Shown here: positions 34,400 to 44,418 of the stretch, piece by piece
How positions within the stretch are numbered: the stretch's first letter is position 1
How the letters are laid out: each line of letters opens with the position of its first letter
Assembly (NCBI RefSeq): GCF_008831285.2
Contig: NC_045139.1
Span: 4,996,704 to 5,060,703 of the forward strand
DNA from: Nymphaea colorata
Taxonomy: Eukaryota > Streptophyta > Magnoliopsida > Nymphaeales > Nymphaeaceae
Direction: 5' to 3'
Length of the DNA stretch: 64,000 nt
Notes under the pieces: model-generated
What the model was told of the DNA's origin: nothing
Databases searched by the model: none
The model's input: only the letters and a program-made list of their open reading frames with translations
Made by a program: the position numbers and the translations under genes

Positions 34400-37108
34400 T
34401 CACAATGAAAATGGAATAGAAATGCCTCCCAGATCACCATAGCGTTCTCCTTTGGTTTGTTCCTCGTGGCTGAGCTCCTTCAAACTTGACCATGAATTTT
34501 TCCTCCTACGTCTAACAGAATTAGTGTTTTCTTGACCAAGTAGACTGGTGGAACTTTCTGGCTGAACCGAACTAGTATCACCTGAACATTTCCTTTTTTT
34601 GCGCTTTTTAGTTGATGACTCACCAATCATTCTTCCTGAGAAAGGTTGGGCACTTACTTGCAAAGCCATTTCCTGCATATCTGCACCATCTTTCTCCGAC
34701 CTGTCAGTCTCCACTACAGGGTCAGTTTCATGCTGCAATAAATGAGACTCGCTTTTGACACTTCCTGATGTTGGTTCCTGCGTTTTATTGGCGAACAACG
34801 TTGCTGGTATATGGCTTTCCACTGGAACTGCCGGCCCAGCTGCATCGACATTACTTTCAAGATTTGACCCCAAGTGGTTTATCCCCGAGGAATCAGAGTC
34901 CCTTTTAGCTGAAAGCAGCATCTTGTCTGGAGAAACAGAAGGCACGTCTGGCAGATTGCTTTTGGGTGTTCCTGGCAAAATAACATTGGACGCATATGTC
35001 TTGTTCACAATTTTAGTCCCAGACCCAGATTTACAAACTAATTTTGATGCTGTAAGTGACTTCAAGTAACCTTTGCAGCTTCCTGGTTTCAAGTTCTTAT
35101 GAGAACAGAATTGGCATATATAGACTGAATTGTTTTGAAACAAGGACTTCTTCGACTTGTAATTGCTCTTGGACGCATTCTTCTCAATGCGAACCTTGCA
35201 GTTGAAACCAGGCTGCAGAAGTGCTTCACACCTGTGGTTTTGTTGAAGTAGAAATCGAATGTTGATTAGCACACTCACAGAATACAAAGGTATTGATGAA
35301 GAAACACTTAAGCAATACGACCATAAATACAAGAAATATTATTAAGATCTAACAATTGCATAATAGAATATATCACAACAAAGACCTTTGAAAACTTATG
35401 TGACACGTCATATATTTTCAGACCCGAATTTCAGAGTCCAAAATAAATTTGTTTACTATCACTAAGGCACCGCCCTGAATTTCAAAGGCCAAAATAAGTT
35501 TTGCCTACTATCACCAAGCGGTGGCCCTGAATTTCAAAAGACAAAATAAGTTTTGCTTACTATCACTAATGCATGGCCTGAGGCCCTATTTTGGATACAG
35601 TGCCCGATCCCGAATGTCAAAGATCAAAATAAGTTCAGTTAAATTAAAATACAACTAATGCATGAACTGAGGCGCTATTTAGATGACAGCAGAAAAAGTT
35701 AGCTATACTCTTACACAAAAAATCAAGTTCTGCCAAAGCCAAACTTGCTAATATCTGAGTTTATTTCAGCTTCCAAATATTGAACGCCAAAAACAAGGCT
35801 TTGGTTTTTATGCAAACAAAGGAAAAGTAAAGAATATCGGACATTCACCAGGTATCAGCTCCATTGACTGGACTGGGGTCACTCAACATCAGTGTCTTCA
35901 GCTGGTATTATCAGTTGGAGGTAGATACAAGGAGGATGAAATACAAAAAACTGAGACATTTGAAAAAGAAAAAGAAAAAAGGATGAGAAAAACCAAGTGA
36001 AACATTATTATAATGAGGAAAAATAAGGGCTATAACAAACATCTCAGAGAGTCGAACATCTCCCTAAACCCTAAATCTCAATATGTCCCGAGAGGTAGCA
36101 ATCCTCCAAAACCAACATTCATAAAGGACAATAACCTCTTCCCAATTTCCTCTTTCTTCTCTCACCCTCTTTTCAGGCTTTAAGCCTTACCTCACACCAT
36201 TGCCAAGCCACTACCTTCAACCCCTACTTATGATTCTTCAGATTTAAGAAATTCTACAAGGACAGAAAGAAGTACTCATTCAAGCTCAATGAGGTTTCTG
36301 TTAATACAACACATTAAAATATATAGCTAAAAATTCAATCAAGATATCCTAAATTCCTAATGTCTTGTCTCCCATTCTAGAAATAGAATTGCAGGATTAA
36401 GGAGATCAAAATGATGGAGAAGTCATATCCTATCTGTGTTAAAAGCCAAATATTCCAGGCATAGGTCTTTGTGAAAGCAGAGAGTCCATAGAACTTTACA
36501 AAAGATCCATTAGAAAAATTGACTAAAAAAAGTTGGAAGTTCTAAAACACCACACTTGTAAACCTACTATCAGCCATCTTAATAACATTCTTCCAGAACA
36601 TGCAACAAGAGGGGGAAAAACAAGATAATTATTTAGAAAAGAAAATTAAAATTGAAATTATTCCAGTGCTGGATTGAACATTGAAAGGATACTTAAATTT
36701 TTATTGTCTCAAGACATGCGATAAAACACCATATTAAAAAGGTCAACACTTAGACACAACGAGAAGGATGTTCTTCGTTTGCATTTCAAGAAAATTCCAG
36801 TAGCCTTTTAAGTATATAGAATCTTACCTTTGACAAGAAATGATTGAGGGATCATTAGTTCTGATCCCAAGTGCCTCACGAGAAGATGCCAGTTGATATC
36901 CAAAATAAGCACCAAAGGAAGGGCTTGAAGCTTCCCCACCAGTCCATAATGCAATCTTCTGTAGATGTTTCAATCTTAGCACTCCATTGACATCATGGAG
37001 TCTTTTGACATGTGACTCATTTTTACCTCTGATTTCATCACGAATTGTTTGTGGTCCCGAATTAAAATTGCATGTTAATGCTTTTTTCCTGCCTTCCTTC
37101 TTACCCAT
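34400..37108 (-). CDS. RNase P Rpr2/Rpp21/SNM1-domain protein
   Basis: Exon 1 is 37108-36828 and exon 2 is 35231-34400. The phase 2 junction restores a conserved CQRCEALLQPGFNC segment, giving 370 residues. The N-terminal third matches the Rpr2/Rpp21/SNM1 subunit family of RNase P and RNase MRP: a helical part (VLRLKHLQKIALWTGGEASS, GYQLASSREALGI) and a zinc ribbon with C92-x2-C95 and C133-x2-C136, with C105 nearby. Such subunits help process tRNA or rRNA precursors. The C-terminal 230 residues are Ser-rich, apparently disordered, with basic nuclear-localisation-like clusters (TKKRKKRKCSG, RRRRKNSW). The 1.6-kb intron contains a tandem repeat. The 3' end lies about 120 bases from the PTST pseudocopy. 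The role in RNase P is family-based inference. Confidence 0.85.
35421..35640. repeat. Tandem repeat, about 4 copies, in the intron of the Rpr2-domain gene
   Basis: The phrase CCTGAATTTCAAAG-CCAAAATAAG followed by TTTTGC-TACTATCAC recurs with 50-60 base spacing at about 35425, 35473, 35525 and, more diverged, 35610. Copies differ at several positions. Confidence 0.8.
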
Positions 37109-37691
37109 GGTTCAAACCAAAGCATTAACAAGCAAGATGAGACTTAAGAGCTTAGCAAGGTGATCCCCTTCATATGCCCACTACTTAGTCTTCAAGCATG
37201 CCTGATCTTCGGTTCACCAGGAGTGAGAACCTGAATTGCTCCCAGTAGAGCCTAAAAGAAAGAAAAAACTATTTTATATAATATTTAAAGAAAGAAGTGA
37301 AAGACAGTAACCTCAAATTCACAACTTAGTGGAAAAAAAAAAGAGCCACTATACATATACAATTGTGGCAGATGTTCGGTTTTCTGAAGAAACACTAAAA
37401 AATTAAGAACTGAAATTAGCAAGTGTCCCAATAAATGTAAGAAGAAGAAGACACGGGCAATGAACTGAAGTACAATTAAGCTTCTAACTAGAAAGAGAGC
37501 AACATCACTGCTTTTGCAATGTTTTAGAGCAAGCATAATTTTTTAATTTCCTATCAACTACTATCTCTAATTCTGTTGTCTAAAATCTAAAAACTTAACT
37601 AAAGCAAGAGATCACTAGTTCTTTTAGGAGGGAAATCATCAACATAATCACAGCTCCAATGTCAACTCTCTATTTTAATCCTGAAAACCAA

Positions 37692-37734
37692 GTGTGTGTG
37701 TGTAGAGACAGAGGAGAGAGAGAGAGAGAGAGAG
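37692..37734. repeat. (GT)n and (GA)n microsatellites
   Basis: GT repeats at 37692-37703 and GA repeats at 37712-37734 lie about 0.6 kb upstream of the Rpr2-domain gene. They are followed by GAGCTCGACTCG-type sequence at 37770-37830. Confidence 0.75.
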
Positions 37735-37984
37735 TCTTTTCTCACTTTTGTTCTCCATCACCCGTGAACACGAGCTGAGTCAAGCCCGAGATAAGCAAGC
37801 TCGAGCTCGACTCGTCGACTCAATTAGCTAGAGACACGTAGAAAAAAGGCGCTTTCTGCTATGAAGGGACATGGAAGCGGTGGAAGGAGGTGTTGGTGTT
37901 GCTTCCTGCGGAGGTCGAAGGTGGTATGAGGTATACATAAAAAAAATTTGAAAAATAAAATAATTAGAGATCAATAAACTTGAA

Positions 37985-38180
37985 ACTCATGAAAACCTCG
38001 ATGAAGGGTTTCAGAACCCTCAGTCAAGGAGGGCTTTGAGGTTTCAAAAAAACCCTCAATCTCGATACAGGGTGATCAAGATCAAAACCCTCGAATCGAG
38101 GGAGGGTTTCTAAAACCCTACGCTCAAAGGTTTCAGAGAAACCCTCAATCAAGTCAAGGGTTTAAGGGATGGAGGGTTTC
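37985..38180. repeat. Cluster of AAACCCT / AGGGTTT (telobox-like) repeats
   Basis: Ten or so copies of AGGGTTT(C) or (A)AACCCTC in both orientations occur in under 200 bases, including one full AAACCCTA. They are separated by CGAT/CAATC spacers, so the array is irregular and not a pure telomere tract. Confidence 0.75.
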
Positions 38181-38202
38181 ACACAAAGTTGAGAGTTTCA
38201 AG

Positions 38203-38305
38203 GATCGAGTGTGGCGACCGGCAGTTGGCTGTACCGATCCAGGAACTGGCACAACTTCTTGTCGTACACAACCTCCTTCTCGGCCTTGGAGTGTTTCATT
38301 GCCAT
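38203..38305 (-). pseudogene. Gene fragment of 60S acidic ribosomal protein P0 (N-terminus)
   Basis: From an ATG at 38305 the minus strand reads MAMKHSKAEKEVVYDKKLCQ and then FLDRYSQLPVA. This aligns with the start of plant RPP0 (KAEK-x3-YD-x-KLCQ-LD-YSQ). Homology stops after about 32 residues at 38211 and the rest of the gene is absent. Upstream on the same strand, a pyrimidine-rich run ending TTTTCCTCCAG then CTGAA precedes the ATG, like a 5' UTR intron acceptor. This suggests a captured genomic piece, not a cDNA copy. Confidence 0.75.
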
Positions 38306-38440
38306 TTCAGCTGGAGGAAAAACACACAACTATCAAAAAGTAATGCAGAGAAGACGACAAAAGGAAAGGGATTAGAGACAAGCAGAAAGAGGGTCAAGAT
38401 GGATAGCGAGAAGAAGAAGCTGCCGGATATTGCCAGATGA

Positions 38441-39155
38441 CAAAAGTAATTAAAAAACATCGTAAAAAATGACATATAGTATAGCAATGGCTTACGATGC
38501 CTTTGCTGCAAGTTTATTATGCATTTAGTGATGGGATTTAAATATTTAATCATTCGGCAACCTCTGACGCAAGTAATTTTAATTTTCCTACATATAAAGA
38601 TTGAAAGTACAATAGGATATGACCTATAATTATAAATATAAATAGAGAACTATATGCATATAAAACATTGAAAATACAACAAAATATGACCTATAACTGT
38701 AATCATAATTACAAATACAAATGCATAACTATATACATACACCATGCATGTTCATTAGTGCGGATTGAGTCGGCCAATTCTTCATATTCAGCTAAGTCGG
38801 CCATGAATCAGTAACCAATATCAAACTAAAAATCTTGAGAACATCCCATCATGGCATTCAACAATAATTTCTCTGTCAGCATATTATCAAACACTTGACT
38901 TGCAAAAGGAATTACATCGAATCAAAAGTAAGCATCAACCATTTGCAATCGGTATAGACAATCCAACCTCTTCTCAAACAAGGTCTCTTGAACTAGAAGA
39001 ATCACCTCCTATACTTTTAGAGCAATGAAAAAGAACGAGAATAGTATCTTTTTCATTAGGCCCTATGGGGGTGGGGGAGAGAGAGAAGCTACCAGAGCGG
39101 TGTTCGCCGGTCAGCAATGGCAACGGAGTGCTGGCACAGCCAATCCTCTTTAAGG

Positions 39156-39189
<34 letters not shown>

Positions 39190-40974
39190 AACATCACCCA
39201 GCATCATACTTCAATCACTGAAATTTTGAGGCACCCCAGCAATGTCGGACCAGCACTTGAGTTGATTCACATTTTCATTTTTTGAGGGACTGAAATTATA
39301 TTAAAAAATCCTCCCATTTTCCTTCCTTTATTTTTTTTCTTTGCACCCAAACATTTCTTAGCTCTTCTTTCTTTTCCTTCTTTATTAATCAGTCATCCAA
39401 ACATAGGAAAGATTAAGCCATTTCTTTTTCTCCTTCTCCCAATAAAGTGTAATGCAAGTCATGCAACAAATACATAAACTCAAGTTTAACAAGCACCGTT
39501 CATGGGGTCATACGGCCATTAAGCCTGCACTAACGACAAGAGATGAACTGTAATCTTTTTCCTTGAATCTGCACAGTGACATAAATTTTATCAGCAAAGT
39601 TCCCATCTTTGTCAGTCAAATGTTAAAATAGACCAATGCTTGATGTTAATGTCAAATATTATTGTTTTAATAAAAAGAAAAAAGAAGTAGAACCAATGTT
39701 GTCAAATGCGATGAGGGAAAGCAATGCCATTGGTGAAAAGGCCAAACTGATGAGTAAGCATGATGACCAAAATTTTGAAGTATATAATATCTATAAGGTA
39801 ATGTTCAAAAGAAAAACATCATTCAAAACAACAAAGCCATTAGGAGAAAAATATCATATAAAAGCCATTGCTGTAGTCATGATACATTTCCAAAAAGCTC
39901 GTATGAACTCTCAAAACTCTTCTACTAAATGGTTAATATAATTACATACTGAAATTTAATATAATTACAGAAATTTACTCATTTCCTCTACGGGAGCTTG
40001 AGGCAACATAGATATATAACATCAAATGAAAGACAAATCAGCACTCCAGTGAAACCTAAACAATAACCCAACTATTATTGAAAATTCATCTTCTTCAACA
40101 CATTTAGAAACACAAGGATAAATAATTTAAAAAAACAGAAAAACTGAAAGGGAAGCAAGCATCAAATTCTTACATTACAACAAAGAAACCCCAATTCGGA
40201 GACAAGAAAGCGAGAGAACCCCAATCTGGAGAAGATCACGATAAAATCCCCCAGTCCACAAAATAGTTTAACAACATTACATTTTGTAGAAGAATAAGAG
40301 AACAACAAATTAACAACGTCAAAAAAAGTTGAAACAAAAAACATAGTGATAGAGAAAAGGCGAGGGTTGCCAGCGAGCAGCATTTGATGAGGCAGAGAGA
40401 GAAAGGGGGAACGGCTAATGGCCAGCGGCCCATCATCACAAAGAGGAGACATCAAATGAACGACAGCCAGGCTGTGGTTCCTGCCGGCAGCCCTCAGTTG
40501 ACCGCGCACGCGCGAAAGAGAGAGAGAGAGAGAGAGAGGAAGAGAAAGAGGTCTCGGTGTGAACTCACAAGCCTCCATGTGGTTGGAGAAAGAGCGATGG
40601 TCGTCGACTCGCCGGTGGGTTCGCCAGAGAGAAGGGGAAGGGTGTCGGAGAGAAAAGAGACCGCTACTACTGGTGGCCCCGTTTGATGGCAGAGAAGAAT
40701 TTAACGTGGTAAATTTACTATAGAAAAATATGCTGAAAAAAAATACAGGATGAAAATTTTTCCTCTTCCAATCTAACGCCATGTTTGATGCGCAGCGTAG
40801 TTTTTTGCAGGGTAAAATTAACCATGTTTGATGCATAAGGTAAAATATATAAGAGACTTTTTTCAGGACCGTTAGTAGTTTTTTTTTTTTGTTCTCCTCC
40901 AATTTCTTCTGGATGAAAGTTCTGAAGTAACATAATATGGATTGATTCAGTTTGCTTAGAAGAAAATAACTTAC
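38441..40974. other. Intergenic repeats and no assignable gene
   Basis: Microsatellites are present: (CT)n at 39159-39185 and (AG)n at 40516-40538. The frame at 39636-39941 (101 codons) and the long minus frame through 40162-40900 have biased, low-complexity translations with no recognisable domain. GTTTGATGCGCA-type strings begin at about 40680. Confidence 0.5.
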
Positions 40975-41741
40975 AGGTATAGGAGGTTCATTTTTGCCTA
41001 GAAATCCCTGGTATCCAAATGGAATTCCTAAAATGTTCTTCACTCCATATATTTCAAGTGTGATAACAATCTGGACATTCATTTAACAATCCGAAGCATG
41101 TTATAAATAGCCTCTACATCAATGAAAAGCACTTTCATAACACAATCAATCAAAGGACAGCTATACTTTCTTCATTGTATACATTCTCAAGTGCTATAAG
41201 TCGACAGGTTTCATGTGACCAATCATAAACAACCCTTAAGTTAATGACATATCAATTCTAATGTATCAAAAATCACAGCAGAATTAGCCATATATGTACA
41301 CATACCACCAAAAAGATATCATAAATAACCTCTAGGCTAAGTGAAATGGGTACTTCATCTTGGGTGATGAACTTGTAGCACACCCGGTGATTCAACCCAA
41401 AAATTATACCACAAGTGATCCTTGCACTTCTATTACTACAGTAGCACGTTGAAGCCATTGTGGAACTGTAAACTTGGAAAAGTTTGGTGGCCATGTGAAA
41501 GTGACACCACTAGTTTGAAGTTTATTACATTTACAATGCTTGGCACTTTCAGGTGTCAGTTTTCCCTGCTACTATTTATAGAGGTTCTTGATTAATGAGG
41601 TAAGAGAGACAGATATGGTCTATACTTACCTGCCTAATAACATCATTAAGATCGGGACAAAGGCCTCCACATGTAACTATTGCTGCATTTACTTCTTGAG
41701 GTTTGAAATATATATGCTCTTGTGGCCCAGCTCGATGAACC
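40975..41741 (-). pseudogene. Two-exon fragment of plastid-type 6-phosphofructokinase
   Basis: Exon a (41741-41630, 112 bases) and exon b (41070-40975, 96 bases) have intact acceptors and donors (CAG|GTAAGT, CCT|GTAAGT). Exon a reads [20 protein letters not shown] and then [17 protein letters not shown]. Exon b reads IVITLEIYGVKNILGIPFGY and then QGFLGKN. They match consecutive exons of the ATP-dependent PFK4/5 (plastid) group, whose nucleotide-binding motif is GGLCPGLN; here G is replaced by D. No other PFK exon is recognisable within several kb on this strand, so the rest of the enzyme is missing. Probably a captured or decayed fragment. Confidence 0.82.
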
Positions 41742-42506
41742 CTGAAATAAGTTGATGTATCCTCAGCAAATAACTTAAACAACCATGTCAAATACTAAAA
41801 TGTGCAAAAAATCAACTTTTAACTAATTCAGATAAATTTATAATTGAGAAACAGATTAGAAATCAATCTGACAGATACATAGACCAATGGAAATATTGCA
41901 AGTCATGCTTAGTCATTATTCTTTCCTTTGCATATGGTGCTTTCCAATATTTTCCTCAGCTTAAACATAGTTGACAGCAGAGAGCAAGCAAGTGCTACTG
42001 GTTCTCACTCAATCCCTCTGTGATGAAGCTGGATGCATGTCACTTTTCAGAGTGCTACAATGACAATGCTATGGCACTTCAGGAAATGCCATTAGCGTAT
42101 TATGATTAATGATTAAAGCAAGATCACATCCATGCGGTTAATATCCCAAAAACAACAGTTACGACAGATATATTCAACTAGCTAAGCCCTTGAAATGGGA
42201 TGACAATTTTGATATACAAACAACAATAACAATTATAATGATGACAACAACAATAATGATGACAGCATATGCATCGATAAGGCTTCTCGGTCATGAAATT
42301 TTCTTCAACAGCAGGTCAACTCGACCATATTCTCCAAATTCACCGGAAAGAACCATAATAGGAAGACAAAAGCAAACGAGCACCCAAGTGGGAAGAACAT
42401 AAATTTCCAGTGAATGAGAAATCGCCATATACCTGAGTAATGTTCCAGCGAAGAGGGAAGAACAGAAATTTCCTGTTGAAGATGGTGTCTGAAGGCCTGC
42501 GTGTGA

Positions 42507-42770
42507 AGAAAGAGAGAGCGAGAGAGGAGAGGAACGACAGAGCGAGAGAGCAAGAGAGGAGAGGAAGGAGAGGCGAGAGAGGTGAGGCTCTGAGAGAGGA
42601 GAGGGGAAGAGGAGACGGAGGGGAAAGAGGCAGCGAGAGAGGAGAGGAAGGAGAGAGCGAGAGAGGAGAGGCTCTGAGAGAAGAGAGGAACAAGAGAGCG
42701 AGAGAGGAGAGGCTCTGAGAGAAGAGAGGAACAACAGGCCGAGAGAGGAGAGGGGAAGAGGCAGCGACAA
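42507..42770. repeat. Polypurine GA minisatellite
   Basis: About 260 bases are nearly all purine on the + strand, built from a GAGAGCGAGAGAGGAGAGG-(CTCT)-GAGA unit. GCTCTGAGAGA recurs at about 42586, 42671 and 42711. Long frames across it translate to low-complexity Arg/Glu or Ser/Leu strings and are not genes. Confidence 0.85.
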
Positions 42771-44418
42771 CGGCTCTCAAAAAAAATCTGCGGTAGAGCT
42801 CGGACTTTTTTTCGGGTGAATTAGAGACCCTCAGTAGAAAATCAGAATTCCCGGCTAAAGCGTACGCTTCAGGCACCACAGCGCATCGTATTGATTATTA
42901 CGCATCTTGCGCATCAACCATCATTTTGGATGCGTCGAGTGACTTGGTGCGCTCTAGGGCGTGTTTGATGCGCACGCACTTAACAACAATCAAAGCCACC
43001 GTTGTTAGAATTGAGCCGGAGTTAATTGCATTTCGTTTCGGGTCGCCACTAAAATTTTTTAATTAAAAATGTCAGACTATAGTTTTAAAATTTTAATAAA
43101 ATAAAAGCATTTAATTTTTTCAAATTTTTTGTATCAATTAAATAAAAATTCGGTTAAATTACGCAGAATTTTTTTAAAAAACTTGAAGGGCGCAATGGCC
43201 TTGCCAGCCTCTTGGCTTTCCTCTTGGTCATGTCCAATTTTTAGTTATTTAAAAATAAGTTAAGATTTTTTTATTTTAAATGATTTTGTTAATACTTTTT
43301 ATGAATCGGTCGAATCGTCCAATTCACTGAATTAGCAGCTCCACCAAATGAACTTAGCAACTGATTTTTACAACACTAATCAAAACCCGAAAATTTACAA
43401 ACTCCAAAAAAATACCTGTCTTATGTTATTTTTTGAAAGATTTTACAAACTTATTTCATTTTTTATTCCTCTGGTATAATTTTTACCTAAATTTTAAAAT
43501 ATGATCATTCAGCTGACTCGCTGCAACTTAACCGATTCCATTCAATTTCCGGTTTTTCACAGGACCGATCTGTTCTTCCATCAAACACGTCGCAAAAGGG
43601 CAAATCTGTAACTTCCTACAAATTCCAACCGGTTCGCACCTCATTTCTTTATTCCCACAATATTCTGTATTTTTTCTGTTGAGAAACTCTCCGTTTCCGA
43701 AGCCTTTCTAGCTTTGCGGTAATGGAGTCTTGACACGGGCCCCTTTCGCTTGCCGAACAATCGGCAGGATAGCTCTTGTATTTTTTTTCTCCCCAGATGT
43801 TAGTTCTTCTTCTCGAATCTTTGTAGTCTCTCTTCCATTTGTTCTAGTTGTTGGTTCGCCTCCTTTTTCAATTCATTCCTTGTAGAAAGCGAGTACTTTT
43901 CTGTATGGCATGGAGTGAAGTAGACTAAGTGAGGACAACATCTTCTTTTCTGTCTAAAAGAGGAGGGATGCCGCACAATCTCCTAGTTTTGTTTTGTTTT
44001 TTTTTTTTTTTATCTGCGTGAAATTTGTTTATTCTTATTTATGAATGAAGATGGGTAGTGTTAGATTGTCGATTCTTCGTTCTCATTGTCCTTTTCTTCG
44101 TTCATTTTATGCCTTTGGGAATGTAGGTCATGACTTGCCAACAGAAATGATGTTAATTGCAGGAAATTGCCTAATTCAATATGGGTGTTGTGATTTTGTC
44201 ATAGCATGTAGATTTTGGCAAAAAAATGCTTTTTCTGAGAGCTTCCTTTTTCAACCTCTCTCCGAGAAAATGATCAGTAAAACTATTTCTGGTTTTCTTC
44301 CGTGTGTTCTTTATGGACGTGGTAGTCATCTTTGAATTTCTTATATGATGATTATATTGTTTGTAACTTTGTGATTTATCCTTTGTTGTAGCAGAAGAAA
44401 CTAGTAAAGGAGGTCCCA
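42771..44418. other. Upstream region of PTST
   Basis: AT-rich DNA to about 43.6 kb is followed by C/T-rich leader-like sequence (43,640-43,870). That stretch is a plausible 5' UTR exon of PTST with an intron to about 44,390. No independent gene is seen. Confidence 0.45.

Noticed and set aside
37985-38180. True interstitial telomere array
   Set aside because: The AAACCCT cores are in both orientations with irregular spacers, so it is not a head-to-tail telomere repeat.
38189-38440. 83-codon plus-strand frame
   Set aside because: It lies antisense to the ribosomal protein P0 fragment and has no recognisable similarity.
39636-39941. 101-codon plus-strand frame
   Set aside because: Lys-rich AT-driven composition, no splice partners, no domain.
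40162-41082. 306-codon minus-strand frame
   Set aside because: Only its first 32-residue PFK exon is meaningful; it then reads through a donor site into intron and microsatellite.
42291-42879. Ser/Leu-rich and Arg/Glu-rich frames of up to 179 codons
   Set aside because: Low-complexity translation of the polypurine minisatellite; no start context or domain.
44045-44335. 96-codon plus-strand frame upstream of PTST as a possible first exon
   Set aside because: No transit-peptide-like or family sequence and no suitable donor joining it in frame to PTST.
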